64,000 bases of DNA from Corynebacterium simulans (GCF_001586215.1 NZ_CP014634.1:2542001-2606000); one strand, 5' to 3'; shown: positions 9,660 through 19,814, counted from the stretch's first letter. Translations and numbers: made by a program. Notes: generated by a model not told the origin, from the letters alone.

Positions 9660-10265
9660 ATGTTAAATCTTTTGATTATGCCTTCCTCGCCGGCCTTGGC
9701 GGAGGAATTATCTCCCGCAGATGCCCCTAGCCGCGCGCTATTAGGCGCAGCTCGGCAGCTGGTCCGCGAATACGCGTCGGCCAATGAGGAGCTGGTGTTA
9801 GACATCGTTGGCTCCAGGGATGCACGCTGGCATACGGCACATACAGGTTCCCTGCGCGCGTGGGGTGCCCCGAGCGTGCAGCTGGGCGAGGGCAATTACC
9901 TGCCGGAGCTTATGGCGCGCTACATGCTTGCAGGCGGTCCGGATTATCGCGTGGGCGAGGTCCGCGAGCACCTGGGCACCCCACGCGCGGGCGTTCTCAC
10001 CATAGTGTGCGTAGACGGCAGTGCCGGGCTTACCCAACGCGCGCCGCTCGCGCTTATCGACGCCGCCCCTGCGGCCGCCCAGTGGTGCGAATCCCTGCTA
10101 GCGGGCGCGGACGAAAGCTGCGATGAAGAAAAGCTGCGGGCCGCCGGCGTCGAAGAGACTGCTCTGTGGGCAGAGCTCGCGGCGCTGCGGCCGGTAAAAG
10201 CGGAACTGCGCGCGGCGGATTCGACGCTGGGCGTTGGACGATACGTGGCGGGGTGGCAATGCTAA
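9660..10265 (+). CDS. Conserved actinobacterial protein upstream of miaA
   Basis: 201 residues, Ala- and Leu-rich, with a region VLTIVCVDGSAGLTQRAPLALIDAAPAAAQWCESLLAG. It matches by position and composition the Ala-rich protein encoded before miaA in mycobacteria and corynebacteria. No known domain or membrane span is evident. It overlaps the miaA start by seven bases (ATGCTAA), suggesting coupling. An alternative start is the ATG at 9678 (MPSSPALAEELSP). Confidence 0.7.
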   Translation: MLNLLIMPSSPALAEELSPADAPSRALLGAARQLVREYASANEELVLDIVGSRDARWHTAHTGSLRAWGAPSVQLGEGNYLPELMARYMLAGGPDYRVGEVREHLGTPRAGVLTIVCVDGSAGLTQRAPLALIDAAPAAAQWCESLLAGADESCDEEKLRAAGVEETALWAELAALRPVKAELRAADSTLGVGRYVAGWQC

Positions 10266-11161
10266 GACCAATCGCAGTCGTAGGGCCTACGGGTTCGGGT
10301 AAAAGTGACTTGGGCGTGCAGCTCGCGCATGAGCTAGACGGCGAGGTTGTCAACGTCGATTCCATGCAGCTCTACCGCGGCATGGACATCGGCACGGCGA
10401 AGCTCACGATGGAAGAACGCGAGGGCATCCCGCACCACCAGCTTGACGTCTGGGAGGTCACGGAGAAGGCCTCCGTCGCGCGCTATCAGGCAGACGCCAT
10501 TGCCGACGTCGAGGCGATCATGGCCCGCGGCAAAACGCCCATCCTCGTGGGTGGCTCGATGCTCTATGTCCAGGCGCTCGTCGACGACTGGCAGTTTCCA
10601 CCCACCGACCCTGCAGTTCGCGCGAAGTATGAGCAGCGGAGGGTGGAAATCGGCGTCGATAAGCTGCACGCGGAGCTTGCAGAAGTAGATCCGGCCGCGG
10701 CCGCCATCATCGAGGACAAAGACCCGCGGCGCACCGTCCGTGCGCTGGAGGTCATCGAGCTAACCGGCAAACCCTTCAAGGCCAGCCAGCCGCCGAAGGA
10801 CGCGCCGCCGCGCTGGAACATGCTGCTGCTGGGCCTGCGCACGCAAGCAGATTGGCTCAACCCGCGCATCGAGCTGCGCAGCCGACGCATGTTCGAACGC
10901 GGGCTCGTAACGGAGGTCGAGCGCCTGCAAACACAAGGCCTCGTAGAAGATTCCACTGCCGGCCGCGCCATCGGCTATGCGCAGGTATTCCAAGCTCAGC
11001 GAGGAGAACTGACCTGGGACGAAGCCATAGAGCGCACGATTACCGGAACGCGGCGCTACGTGCGCCGCCAACGCTCTTGGTTTAACCGCGACAAGCGCAT
11101 CAACTGGCTGAATGCGGCCGCCGATACTCGTGGGCAGGCGCTGCGTATTATTGAGGCATGA
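10259..11161 (+). CDS. miaA: tRNA dimethylallyltransferase MiaA
   Basis: 300 residues from the ATG at 10259. It has the P-loop [11 protein letters not shown], the substrate-binding [16 protein letters not shown] and the [15 protein letters not shown] regions of MiaA. The enzyme transfers dimethylallyl to A37 of tRNA, the step before MiaB. A longer frame open to 10166 overlaps the preceding gene and lacks family similarity, so it is not used. It shares ATGA with dapF downstream, showing coupling. Confidence 0.97.
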   Translation: MLRPIAVVGPTGSGKSDLGVQLAHELDGEVVNVDSMQLYRGMDIGTAKLTMEEREGIPHHQLDVWEVTEKASVARYQADAIADVEAIMARGKTPILVGGSMLYVQALVDDWQFPPTDPAVRAKYEQRRVEIGVDKLHAELAEVDPAAAAIIEDKDPRRTVRALEVIELTGKPFKASQPPKDAPPRWNMLLLGLRTQADWLNPRIELRSRRMFERGLVTEVERLQTQGLVEDSTAGRAIGYAQVFQAQRGELTWDEAIERTITGTRRYVRRQRSWFNRDKRINWLNAAADTRGQALRIIEA

Positions 11162-11988
11162 AATTTGCCAAGGGACACGGTACGGAAAACGATTTCGTCA
11201 TTATCGAAGACCATGACGGCCAGCTAGAGCTTAGCCCCGAGCGCGTGCAGCGCCTGTGCGATCGCCGCGCCGGAATCGGCGGCGATGGCCTGCTGCGCGT
11301 GGTCCGCGCGGGAGCGCTGAGGGAGCCGCTCGCAGACGGCATCGCGGACGAGGATTGGTTCATGGACTACCGCAACGCCGATGGTTCCGTCGCCGAAATG
11401 TGTGGCAACGGCACTCGCGTCTTTGCCCACTGGGTGCGCTCCCGCGGCTTGGTGCAGGCCGATACCTTCACCGTCGGCACCCGTGCCGGTGCGAAAACGG
11501 TGACGGTGCATTCCTTCGATGAGTTCGAGGCGCAGGTTAGCGTGGAGATGGGTGCTGCGCGGGTAACCGGAGTTTCCACGGCGTCGATGGCAGGCGAGAG
11601 CTTTGCGGGCCTCGGTGTCGACGTGGGCAATCCGCACCTGGCAGCGGTCATCCCGGGGCTTTCGGCAGAAGGCCTGGCCGAGATGACCTTCGAGCAGCCG
11701 ACTTTCGATGAGTCCTTCTTTCCCGAGGGAGTCAACGTTGAGGTGCTGACTCAGCTTGCTGAAGGCGCCGTTTCCATGCGTGTCTTCGAACGCGGCGTCG
11801 GAGAGACCCGCTCTTGCGGCACCGGCACCGTGGCGGCCGCATGCGCCGCGCTTGCCGACGCCGGCTACGGCACCGGCACCGTCAGCGTCCATGTTCCCGG
11901 CGGCACGGTGGAAGTGGAGATCTTTGACGAAGACTCGCGTCTTACCGGCCCTTCGCGCATCGTGGCAACTGGCGAGACCGCGCTTTAG
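11158..11988 (+). CDS. dapF: Diaminopimelate epimerase DapF
   Basis: 276 residues with both catalytic cysteines in their motifs: C82 in EMCGNGTRV and C220 in [12 protein letters not shown]. It interconverts LL- and meso-diaminopimelate, the peptidoglycan cross-linking residue and lysine precursor. It overlaps miaA by ATGA. Its stop codon overlaps the stop of the convergent gene at 11985-12500, leaving no room for a separate terminator. Confidence 0.97.
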   Translation: MKFAKGHGTENDFVIIEDHDGQLELSPERVQRLCDRRAGIGGDGLLRVVRAGALREPLADGIADEDWFMDYRNADGSVAEMCGNGTRVFAHWVRSRGLVQADTFTVGTRAGAKTVTVHSFDEFEAQVSVEMGAARVTGVSTASMAGESFAGLGVDVGNPHLAAVIPGLSAEGLAEMTFEQPTFDESFFPEGVNVEVLTQLAEGAVSMRVFERGVGETRSCGTGTVAAACAALADAGYGTGTVSVHVPGGTVEVEIFDEDSRLTGPSRIVATGETAL

Positions 11989-12500
11989 TCTTTGTAGTGC
12001 GTGCCGAGGGAAAGGGCCGCGCGGCGGGCGGCGAGCCAGGTCTCGCGCAGCTCGGTGGCGCGGTCATCGGTAACCCTTAAGAGGGATTCCAGCTCGTCGG
12101 TTTCGATGTCTGTGCGGTATACGCGGATGTCCAAGCGGCTTAAAAATCGCTTGGCGCCGTTTAATTCGTAGCGGAAGGCCTCGATGGTGGGATCCGTGCA
12201 ATCCAGATCCAGCAGCGCGGGGCGGTGCAAAGTGCGGTCTGCAATGGCATCGGTATTTTGCGAATTGCAGAAGGCGTCGAATTCAGCGATCACGTCGCGG
12301 ATATCGTCCGCGGAAAGATCGATGGAGGTGCGCAGGGCGGCGTGCTCGGAGGCGTCGGGACGTGCAGAGGCGAAAAGCCATATGGCGCCTGCCACCAAGA
12401 GCGAAATGAAAAGGCCAGGCAGTTTCAGGGTCACGATGAGCGCAACGGCTGCCACCACCGCGAGGGTGACGGCGAGCATATGACGCCCTGTCGAGTCCAT
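11985..12500 (-). CDS. Putative membrane protein of unknown function
   Basis: 171 residues. The N-terminus carries two adjacent hydrophobic segments ([17 protein letters not shown] and [16 protein letters not shown]). The remaining 120 residues are soluble and charged, with [20 protein letters not shown] and [21 protein letters not shown]. No family is recognised; the gene holds a place between dapF and hflX. ATG at 12476 is a possible shorter start. The convergent overlap with dapF is tight. Confidence 0.7.
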   Translation of the reverse strand: MDSTGRHMLAVTLAVVAAVALIVTLKLPGLFISLLVAGAIWLFASARPDASEHAALRTSIDLSADDIRDVIAEFDAFCNSQNTDAIADRTLHRPALLDLDCTDPTIEAFRYELNGAKRFLSRLDIRVYRTDIETDELESLLRVTDDRATELRETWLAARRAALSLGTHYKD

Positions 12501-12522
12501 ACCTGGCCCTTCTTCGTTTTAT

Positions 12523-13299
12523 TTAGTGGCATCCGCCAGAACCGCAGGAGCAGCCGCCGTCGGAGCCGCAGCCGCCGGTGGGCATTTCGATTGAAGCCGT
12601 CAGCATACCAGTTCCAGCCAGAACTTCATCCTTGGCGGGAAGCTTACCGAAGCTGGCCGGTAAGCAGAGGTCGAACGGGAAGACGCCGTCCATGACCAGG
12701 TGCATGAACTTTTCGCCGGTAAGCTGGTTTTCGCGCCACTCGGATTCCATCACGCGGGCGGCGAATCGGCAGCCCGGGGTAGGCGCCGCTGCGCCGGAAC
12801 CCTTCGCGACAATCTCTGCGCCTTCAGACTCGAAGGCCGCCGGGTAAGTATCAAACTCCGCCTCGTAGTCTGCGGCGGAGGCATAGCGTTTCACGCCGAA
12901 GCCCATGACGCTAAGGCCTACCTGCTGCCACGGCTGGGTTTCTTCGTCTGCCAGCAGCGGACCCTGCGCGAGGTTAGCGGTGGCCTGTGCGAGAACGGTG
13001 CCGAATGGGTCCAGGATTTCCATGAAAGCCAGCACGTCGTTGACCATGGACACATGCGCAAAGCCCTGCGTTACGGAATCGAAACCGATGTAGGTGGCAA
13101 AAGGCTCGACCGCGAGGATATTGATCTGCGCACCGGACGGGTCCGCGAATTGGATGAGCTGACCGTCGCGGATCTCGCCGGTGACGGTGAGCTGGTTGGT
13201 GGAAATGGCTGCCTCAACGGCGTCTTGCCAACGCACAAAGTTCAGGCCAATTGCCTGCATCTCAGTATTGGCAGTGGAGGCGGGGGAAGTTTCGGTCAT
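12523..13299 (-). CDS. Protein of unknown function with Cys-rich tail
   Basis: 258 residues from the ATG at 13299 (MTETSPASTANTEMQAIGLN); an upstream in-frame start at 13380 would overlap the hflX start and is rejected. The body looks like a soluble alpha/beta protein without a domain I recognise. The tail GGCGSDGGCSCGSGGCH holds four cysteines and a histidine in 17 residues, suggesting metal binding or a redox role. It is divergent from hflX, the starts being 79 bases apart. Function unknown. Confidence 0.75.
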   Translation of the reverse strand: MTETSPASTANTEMQAIGLNFVRWQDAVEAAISTNQLTVTGEIRDGQLIQFADPSGAQINILAVEPFATYIGFDSVTQGFAHVSMVNDVLAFMEILDPFGTVLAQATANLAQGPLLADEETQPWQQVGLSVMGFGVKRYASAADYEAEFDTYPAAFESEGAEIVAKGSGAAAPTPGCRFAARVMESEWRENQLTGEKFMHLVMDGVFPFDLCLPASFGKLPAKDEVLAGTGMLTASIEMPTGGCGSDGGCSCGSGGCH

Positions 13300-13378
13300 A
13301 GTGGCTATTGTATCTCCGCAGACTTTAGCTACTAAAAATTGGGGTTTTAAGCCTGCGACGTGCAAGAATAAAAGCAAC

Positions 13379-14833
13379 ATGAACGAAAATCACGAAGAAC
13401 TTCTCGCGCAGGCTTTTGGTGAGGAATTCCAGCCCACCACGGGCGACCTCGACCTAGCCGAGCGCAATGCCTTTCGCCGCGTTTCCACCACCATCCGCGC
13501 TGAGGACACCACCGACGGCTATGAGGTGGAGTACCGCAAGCTGCGCCTCGAGCAGGTCGTACTCGTGGGCGTATGGACCGAAGGCACCGTCGCCGAAGTA
13601 GAGGCCACCATGGCCGAGCTTGCCGCGCTGACCGAGACCGCCGGCGCCGAAGTCGTGGAAGCGATTTACCAAAAGCGCGAAAAGCCCGACCCTGGCACCT
13701 ACATCGGCCGTGGCAAGGTCCAGGAACTCAAAGAAATCGTCGAAGCCACCGGCGCCGACACCGTCATCTGCGACGGCGAACTGCAGCCCGGCCAGCTTTC
13801 CGCCCTAGAGCGCGAGCTCAACACCAAGGTCATTGACCGCACCATGCTGATTCTGGATATCTTCGCCCAACACGCGAAGTCCAAAGAGGGTAAGGCGCAG
13901 GTCTCGCTTGCACAGCTGGAATACCTCTATACCCATACCCGCGGTTGGGGCGGCAACCTCTCGCGCCAGGCGGGTGGCCGCGCGGGCTCTAACGGCGGCG
14001 TCGGCTTGCGCGGCCCCGGCGAGACCAAGATTGAGTCCGACCGGCGCCGCATCCGCTCCGAGATGGCGCGCCTGCGTAAAGAGCTGCGCGGAATGAAAAC
14101 CGCACGTGATATCAAACGCTCGAAGCGTCAGGCGTCGACAATCGCGCAAATTGCCATCGCCGGCTACACCAACGCGGGCAAGTCTTCCCTCATCAACGCG
14201 ATGACCGGCGCAGGCGTGCTGGTGGAAAACGCGCTTTTCGCCACCCTTGACCCAACCACCCGCCGCGCAGAGCTTGCCGACGGCCGCCAAGTCGTCTTCA
14301 CCGACACCGTCGGCTTCGTGCGCCACCTGCCCACGCAGCTGGTGGAGGCCTTCAAGTCCACCCTCGAGGAGGTCTTGGCTGCAGATATCATGCTGCACGT
14401 GGTCGATGGCTCCGACCCGTTCCCGCTGAAACAGATCGAGGCTGTCAACAAGGTCATCTACGACATCGTGCAGGAAACAGGCGAGCAGGCGCCGCCGGAG
14501 ATTATCGTCATCAACAAGATCGATAAGGCCGATCCGCTGGTGCTTGCTGAGATTCGCCACGTGCTCGACCGCGAGAACGTGGTCTACGTATCCGCGCACA
14601 CCGGCGAGGGCATTGATGAGCTGACCTCGCGTGTTGAGCTTTTTCTCAACTCCCGCGATGCGCACGTGCGTTTGCTGGTGCCTTTTACCCGCGGCGATGT
14701 TGTCTCCCGTGTGCATGCCGAAGGCACTGTTTTGGGCGAGGAGTACACAGGGGAGGGCACGCTTGTCGACGTCCGCCTGCCTGCCTCCATTGCCCACGAA
14801 TTGGCGGAGTACGTTGCGGAAGAAGTTTCCTAA
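13379..14833 (+). CDS. hflX: GTPase HflX
   Basis: 484 residues. The N-terminal HflX domain includes DPGTYIGRGKVQELK and the GRAGSNGGVGLRGPGETKIE linker. The GTPase domain follows, with G1 GYTNAGKSSL (about residue 262), DPTTRR (G2), DTVGF (G3) and NKID (G4). HflX binds the 50S ribosome and splits stalled ribosomes under stress. The ATG at 13379 gives the usual length and N-terminus (MNENHEELLAQAFG); its ribosome-binding site is weak. Confidence 0.96.
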   Translation: MNENHEELLAQAFGEEFQPTTGDLDLAERNAFRRVSTTIRAEDTTDGYEVEYRKLRLEQVVLVGVWTEGTVAEVEATMAELAALTETAGAEVVEAIYQKREKPDPGTYIGRGKVQELKEIVEATGADTVICDGELQPGQLSALERELNTKVIDRTMLILDIFAQHAKSKEGKAQVSLAQLEYLYTHTRGWGGNLSRQAGGRAGSNGGVGLRGPGETKIESDRRRIRSEMARLRKELRGMKTARDIKRSKRQASTIAQIAIAGYTNAGKSSLINAMTGAGVLVENALFATLDPTTRRAELADGRQVVFTDTVGFVRHLPTQLVEAFKSTLEEVLAADIMLHVVDGSDPFPLKQIEAVNKVIYDIVQETGEQAPPEIIVINKIDKADPLVLAEIRHVLDRENVVYVSAHTGEGIDELTSRVELFLNSRDAHVRLLVPFTRGDVVSRVHAEGTVLGEEYTGEGTLVDVRLPASIAHELAEYVAEEVS

Positions 14834-14863
14834 AACGCCGCTGGTGGGCCATAATGAAGGCTC

Positions 14864-16144
14864 GTGAGTACTTTTGGTTGGCGCCTGCACGGCGATGGTA
14901 AGAATATTGCACCTGGCGCGGTAGTAGCGCCTGAAGAACGCTTGAGCTGGGGCCGCACTATCGGCATCGGCATGCAGCACGTGGTGGCTATGTTTGGCGC
15001 CACGTTGCTGGTTCCCACCTTGACCGGTTTCCCGGTTAATACGACGCTGCTGTTCTCGGGCATCAGCACTATTTTGTTCCTGTTGGTTACCCGCAATCGC
15101 CTGCCTTCCTACCTGGGCTCTTCTTTTGCCTTCATCGCACCGCTGACGGCGTCGCAGCAGTATGGCATCAGCGCGCAGGCCGGTTCCATTTTGGTGACCG
15201 GTGCAGTGTTGATGGCCGTCGGTTTCGTGGTGAAAGCTGCGGGGCGCCGTGTGCTGGACGCGGTGATGCCGCCGGCCGTGACCGGTTCCATCGTGGCGCT
15301 CATCGGCCTGAACTTGGCGCCGGCGGCCACGACGAACTTCCAGACCCAGCCGCTCGTTGCAGCGATTACCCTGGCTGCTATCGTCCTGGCAACCGTGGGC
15401 GGGCGCGGCATGGTCTCCCGCTTGGGCATCCTCATCGGTGTCGTCGTGGGCTGGGTCTTTGCGGCGCTTACCGGAAACCTGGCGGAAGGAACCGCGCAGA
15501 CCATCCGCGATGCTGCCTGGATTGGCTTCCCGCAGTTCCACTCGCCGGAGTTTAAGTTCTCCGCCATCGCCGTTGCGCTGCCAGTGCTGGTGGTGCTGAT
15601 TGCAGAAAACATTGGCCACGTTAAGGCCGTGTCTGAGATGACGAAGCGCGACCTCGATGACCTAGCTGGCGACGCGCTTATCGCCGACGGCCTCGGCACC
15701 GCCATCGCCGGCGGCTTCGGCGGTTCCGGCACCACAACTTATGCCGAGAACATCGGCGTTATGGCCGCGACTCGCGTGTACTCCACGGCGGCCTACTGGG
15801 TGGCTGCGGTCTTCGCCATCTGCTTGGCCTTCATCCCGAAGTTCGGCGCGCTGATTTTCACCATCCCCACCGGTGTGCTGGGCGGGGCGACCCTCGTACT
15901 TTACGGCCTCATCGGCATGCTGGGCATCCGCATCTGGATGGATAACAAGGTCAACTTCAACAATCCGGTGAACCTGACCTGTGCTGCGGTGGCGTTGATT
16001 GCGGGTATCGGCAACCTGACGTTGAACGTGGGTTCCGTTTCCCTCGAGGGCATCGCTTGGGGCTCCATCGGCGTCATTGTGGTCTACCCTGCGGCGAAGT
16101 GGCTCTACGAAACCCTTGGTGAGGGCAAGGGCGCCAAGTACTAA
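14864..16144 (+). CDS. NCS2 family uracil/xanthine permease
   Basis: 426 residues with about 12-14 hydrophobic segments and the nucleobase-transporter signatures VLIAENIGHVKAVSEMTKRD and GFGGSGTTTYAENIGVMAATRVYS. It should import uracil or a related base by proton symport. The length and the AENIGH motif favour the UraA branch over xanthine or urate permeases, but the substrate is inferred. The start is a GTG behind AAGG, 30 bases after hflX. Confidence 0.88.
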   Translation: MSTFGWRLHGDGKNIAPGAVVAPEERLSWGRTIGIGMQHVVAMFGATLLVPTLTGFPVNTTLLFSGISTILFLLVTRNRLPSYLGSSFAFIAPLTASQQYGISAQAGSILVTGAVLMAVGFVVKAAGRRVLDAVMPPAVTGSIVALIGLNLAPAATTNFQTQPLVAAITLAAIVLATVGGRGMVSRLGILIGVVVGWVFAALTGNLAEGTAQTIRDAAWIGFPQFHSPEFKFSAIAVALPVLVVLIAENIGHVKAVSEMTKRDLDDLAGDALIADGLGTAIAGGFGGSGTTTYAENIGVMAATRVYSTAAYWVAAVFAICLAFIPKFGALIFTIPTGVLGGATLVLYGLIGMLGIRIWMDNKVNFNNPVNLTCAAVALIAGIGNLTLNVGSVSLEGIAWGSIGVIVVYPAAKWLYETLGEGKGAKY

Positions 16145-16178
16145 AAGGGGATACGTCACCAATCTTGCCCCTTTTCGG
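16143..16178 (+). terminator. Possible terminator after the permease gene
   Basis: AAAAGGGG and CCCCTTTT are separated by 17 bases and end in a short T run, immediately after the permease stop. The loop is long, so the call is tentative. Confidence 0.45.
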
Positions 16179-16258
16179 GGTGAATTCGGCGAAGTTATCC
16201 ACAGGCAAAAAAATTGCCTCTTGTGGGGTTTGGTGAGGGCTTTTTAGGCTCAAAAACC

Positions 16259-17257
16259 ATGAACGCACTAGCAGACTTCCTCGCAGCCCAGGCGCCAGGC
16301 ATGGCCATTCTTGCCGGCGCCCACGGGCGCAGCGAAGCACAGCTCGTGCAGCTCGGCGCGTCGAACTTACAGGCCCGCGAGCTTATCTATCTGGCGGGCA
16401 TCTATTTTGGCCCCACCTCCTCTTCGCGCCGCCAGCGCAACGCGCAGCGCTCAGAGCATAGCCTGTCCACGCTGACGATGATCGAAGGCTACATTTCCCG
16501 CATCCCACGCCAACGCGATAAGTGGAAAGTACGGGAAGCACTCTGCGCCAGCACCCTTCCCGCGGACAAGCTGAAGGCAAAAGCCCGCGCGATGGCGAAA
16601 GAATACGCCAAGCAACCACAGGAAGGGGTGCGGATTACGCGGCGTCGCCAAGCGCTGTGGTCCCTGACCGTTACCGGCAAGCAGGACATGATTGCCGATA
16701 TCTTCTCTGCCTTAAAACCGGAAGCGCCCGTCCAATCCTTTTATGAGGGATTCTTTTCCGGTGCGCACAAGCCGGTGGCGGGCTCCCACGTCGTCATCAC
16801 TCTGGATGAGTTCGTGGAAATCGCGCAAGGCGGCGGAGAGGAAATCCTGCTTCGCATGACCAACGGCGCGAGCATTTCTGGCGCGGATTTCGTCTCCCGC
16901 GTGCTTTCCGCGCATGGATTGGTCAGCCTCGTGCATCCTTATGAAGGGCCGGTCAATCTTTATCGCACGCGGCGGTTTGCTAATGAAAAGCAGCGCCTGC
17001 TGGCCGCGGCCGAAAATCCCACGTGCGCGTGGCCGGGCTGTAATCACCCGGCGGATAGTGCGCAGGCCCATCACCTCACCGCTTGGGCTAGGGGAGGCGA
17101 TACGAACATCGGAAACCTCGTAACCTGCTGTGCGTATCACAACGGAATAAATGACGACTCTCCGCCTGGAAGTTCGCCGAAAACTTCCCGTGGAAAGCTA
17201 GCTCGCATTCGCGGAAAAACCACCTGGTTGCCGCCGTGGGCTTCGCCGGTGAGCTAG
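16259..17257 (+). CDS. HNH endonuclease domain protein
   Basis: 332 residues from the ATG at 16259; the extension to 16214 is unlikely. The N-terminal 250 residues are helical and basic and resemble the variable part of corynebacterial HNH proteins. The C-terminus has the nuclease finger CAWPGCNHP...AQAHHLTAWARGG...NLVTCCAYHNG, with paired cysteines and the central His-His. Such genes occur in many copies in actinobacteria and are often linked to mobile DNA; the biological role is unproven. The tail after the finger is basic and Ser/Pro-rich. Confidence 0.82.
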   Translation: MNALADFLAAQAPGMAILAGAHGRSEAQLVQLGASNLQARELIYLAGIYFGPTSSSRRQRNAQRSEHSLSTLTMIEGYISRIPRQRDKWKVREALCASTLPADKLKAKARAMAKEYAKQPQEGVRITRRRQALWSLTVTGKQDMIADIFSALKPEAPVQSFYEGFFSGAHKPVAGSHVVITLDEFVEIAQGGGEEILLRMTNGASISGADFVSRVLSAHGLVSLVHPYEGPVNLYRTRRFANEKQRLLAAAENPTCAWPGCNHPADSAQAHHLTAWARGGDTNIGNLVTCCAYHNGINDDSPPGSSPKTSRGKLARIRGKTTWLPPWASPVS

Positions 17258-17300
17258 AGCCCCCGCCACGCGCGGGCGCTTTGGCATGCCCAAAACTTAA

Positions 17301-17337
17301 AAAAGACTCCCAAGCTTTAAAGCTCGGGAGTCTTTTA
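17301..17337. terminator. Bidirectional terminator between HNH gene and ptsH
   Basis: A stem AAAAGACTCCC / GGGAGTCTTTT with an inner AAGCTTTAAAGCT loop has A and T tracts on both sides, so it can terminate the HNH gene and the convergent ptsH. Confidence 0.85.
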
Positions 17338-17346
17338 AAGCTAACG

Positions 17347-17616
17347 CTAGGAAGCGTCGAGGTCCTGCTCGATGAGAGCGGCGATCTTCTCGACTGCTTC
17401 TGCATTCTCGGAGGTAACGGTAACTTCGTCACCCTGCTCAGCGCCCAAGGCCATGATCATCAGGGAGGAAGCTGCGTCGGTCTCTTCGTCGTCATCGCCC
17501 CCGACGAGGGTCAGCAGAATGTCTTCGTCATAAGCCTCTGCAGCGTCTGCGATGATGGACGCAGGACGTGCGTGCAGTCCGACGGAAGAGCCAACCTTTA
17601 CGGTCTTAGATGCCAT
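17347..17616 (-). CDS. ptsH: Phosphocarrier protein HPr
   Basis: 89 residues with phosphorylatable His15 in GLHARPA and the family MIMALGAEQGDEVTV helix region. HPr carries phosphate from enzyme I to sugar-specific EII proteins. GAAAGGA precedes the ATG. It sits downstream of ptsF on the same strand, in the order ptsH-ptsF-fruK seen in corynebacteria. The DDDEETDAA insert before the second helix is acidic. Confidence 0.97.
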   Translation of the reverse strand: MASKTVKVGSSVGLHARPASIIADAAEAYDEDILLTLVGGDDDEETDAASSLMIMALGAEQGDEVTVTSENAEAVEKIAALIEQDLDAS

Positions 17617-17667
17617 GATGATAAGTCCTTTCGACTATGTGAGATTTCGTGCCTACAAGTGTACGCG

Positions 17668-19773
17668 TTATGCCGCGGCCTTGGCAGCCTCCGCCTTGGC
17701 GGCTGCTTCCTCGACGGTCTTGTTCGGCCAGAATTGCTTCAGGGCGATGACCGCCAGCGCGGAAACCACGACGCCCGCCGCGATAGCCACGACATAAGCC
17801 CAGGCCGGGTCGATGGCAAAGAAGACAAAGATGCCGCCGTGTGGGGCACGCGAACCGACGCTCAGGGCCATCGACAGTGCACCGGTGGTGGCGCCACCGA
17901 GCATCATCGCTGGGATGACGCGCAATGGGTCAGCGGCAGCGAATGGGATGGCGCCCTCCGAGACGAAGGAGAGGCCGAGTAGCCACGCGGACTTGCCGTT
18001 TTCCTGCTCTGCCGGGGTAAACAGGTTCTTGCGCAGGAAGGTCGCAATCGATAGCGCAATCGGCGGAACCATGCCGGAGGCCATGACGGCAGCCATGATC
18101 TCCATGGAGGCCTGGTCGCCGGTGGAAAGGCCGGCGGTGGCAAACAGGTAGGCCGCCTTATTGACGGGGCCGCCCAGGTCGAAGCACATCATCAGCCCGA
18201 GGATGATGCCCAGCAGCACGGCAGACGAGCCGGACATGGAAGAAAGCCAGTTCTGCAGGCCTTCCATAATTGCGGCCAGCGGAGCTCCGAGCAGCAGGTA
18301 CATCAGCAGACCGGTGATAAGGCTGGTCAGCAGCGGAATGATGACAACCGGCATCAGGGAACCGATCCAGCGGGGGACCTTCCAGTTGCCGATCCACATG
18401 GCGATAAGCCCCGCGATAAGACCGGTGACCAGGCCACCGATGAAGCCCGCGCCGAGGGTGACGGCGATGGCGCCGCCGGCGAAACCAGGAGCGATGCCCG
18501 GGCGGCCGGCAAAAGCGAAGGCGATATAGCCCGACAGTGCCGCAACGATAAAGCCCATGGCTGCTTGGCCGATGGCAAAGAGCACCGCACCGATATAGAG
18601 CAGGAAGCCGGAGCGGTCGAAGGTCATCATCGCGCCGTCGACCTCAACTTGGTGGCCGGGCAGGTTGGTCAACGAGTAGTTGGTGGAAATCGCCTGCCAA
18701 CCGTTGGCCATGTCGTATCCGCCGAAGAGGAAGCCGAGGGCGAGCAAAAGGCCGCCCGCGGCCACGAAAGGCACCATGTAGGACACGCCGGTCATGATCG
18801 CCTGCTGGATGCGCTTGCCCCAGCCGAGTGCTTCGCCTTCTTCTCCGCTGCCTGATGCGCTTCCTGACGCGCTTTCCGATGTCGCCGTTCCCGCCACGCG
18901 CCGCGCATTCGGGTTCTTGGCAGCGGCGACCGCCGCATCGAGCATGACGCCAGGCTCGTTGATGGCGCGCTTGACGCCGGATTCGATGACGGGCTTGCCG
19001 ACGAAGCGTTCGCGTTCACGGACTCCGACGTCGGTGGCGAAAATGACGGCGTCAGCGGCGTCGATCACCGATTGCGAGACGGAGGTGTTATTCGAGGAGC
19101 CTTGGGTCTCGACGGTGAGGTTTATGTCGGTGCGCTCTGCCGCGGTTTGGGTCAGGGCGTCGGCAGCCATGTAGGTATGCGCAATGCCGGTGGGGCAGGC
19201 GGTGACCGCGACGATGTTGGTGGCTGCGTTCTCGGTAGTTGGTGTTGCGGTAGCGGACGCCGCCGTAGCGGCGGAAGTTGACGCCGCGGAAGCAGAATTC
19301 GCGGGCTTCTTTGGCTTTTCCGCGTTGACCACATCCAGCACCAGCTTGACGATTTCATCCTTGGTCGCCGCAGTACGCAGCGCCTCTAGGAAGTCCTTCT
19401 TGACCAGTGCGCGGGCCAACTTGGAAAGGATCTTTAGGTGTGCCTTACCGCCACCGGCGGGGGCAGCGATGAGGAAGACCAACTTGGCGTCGCCGTCGGG
19501 ACCGGAGAAATCGACACCGCGGGAAAGTCGCGCGAAGGCCAGCGTTGGCTCGGTTACGACCTCAGAGCGGCAGTGTGGAATAGCAACGCCTCCGGGCACG
19601 CCGGTGCCAGCCTTGGCCTCGCGGTCGATGGCCGGTTGGGCGAGACCCTCGGCGGAGGTCGCGCGCCCCGTCTCGTGCACCAGGGTGGCAAGGTTAGTGA
19701 TGACAGATTCGACACTGTCGCCGAAATCGGCGTCCAACGCGACCAAGTCTGTCGTGATGAGATTGGATGCCAT
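17668..19773 (-). CDS. ptsF: Fructose-specific PTS EIIABC
   Basis: 701 residues in A-B-C order. The EIIA domain has its active His in GGVAIPHCRSE (about residue 66). EIIB has Cys in VTACPTGIAHTYMAADAL. EIIC has about eight to nine membrane segments from residue 340. It imports fructose as fructose-1-phosphate, the substrate of FruK encoded just upstream. Low-complexity Ala/Ser/Thr linkers separate the domains. A strong AAAGGAG precedes the ATG. The gap to fruK is 41 bases, so an operon is likely. Confidence 0.96.
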   Translation of the reverse strand: MASNLITTDLVALDADFGDSVESVITNLATLVHETGRATSAEGLAQPAIDREAKAGTGVPGGVAIPHCRSEVVTEPTLAFARLSRGVDFSGPDGDAKLVFLIAAPAGGGKAHLKILSKLARALVKKDFLEALRTAATKDEIVKLVLDVVNAEKPKKPANSASAASTSAATAASATATPTTENAATNIVAVTACPTGIAHTYMAADALTQTAAERTDINLTVETQGSSNNTSVSQSVIDAADAVIFATDVGVRERERFVGKPVIESGVKRAINEPGVMLDAAVAAAKNPNARRVAGTATSESASGSASGSGEEGEALGWGKRIQQAIMTGVSYMVPFVAAGGLLLALGFLFGGYDMANGWQAISTNYSLTNLPGHQVEVDGAMMTFDRSGFLLYIGAVLFAIGQAAMGFIVAALSGYIAFAFAGRPGIAPGFAGGAIAVTLGAGFIGGLVTGLIAGLIAMWIGNWKVPRWIGSLMPVVIIPLLTSLITGLLMYLLLGAPLAAIMEGLQNWLSSMSGSSAVLLGIILGLMMCFDLGGPVNKAAYLFATAGLSTGDQASMEIMAAVMASGMVPPIALSIATFLRKNLFTPAEQENGKSAWLLGLSFVSEGAIPFAAADPLRVIPAMMLGGATTGALSMALSVGSRAPHGGIFVFFAIDPAWAYVVAIAAGVVVSALAVIALKQFWPNKTVEEAAAKAEAAKAAA

Positions 19774-19814
19774 GAGGGCACTCCTTTAATGATCAAAGTT
19801 GTAGTTAAACGCGG

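Noticed and set aside
13805-15619. 604-codon open frame on the minus strand opposite hflX and the permease
   Set aside because: It is antisense to two clear genes, has no family character and its composition (His, Gln, Arg-rich) is typical of a shadow frame in GC-rich DNA.
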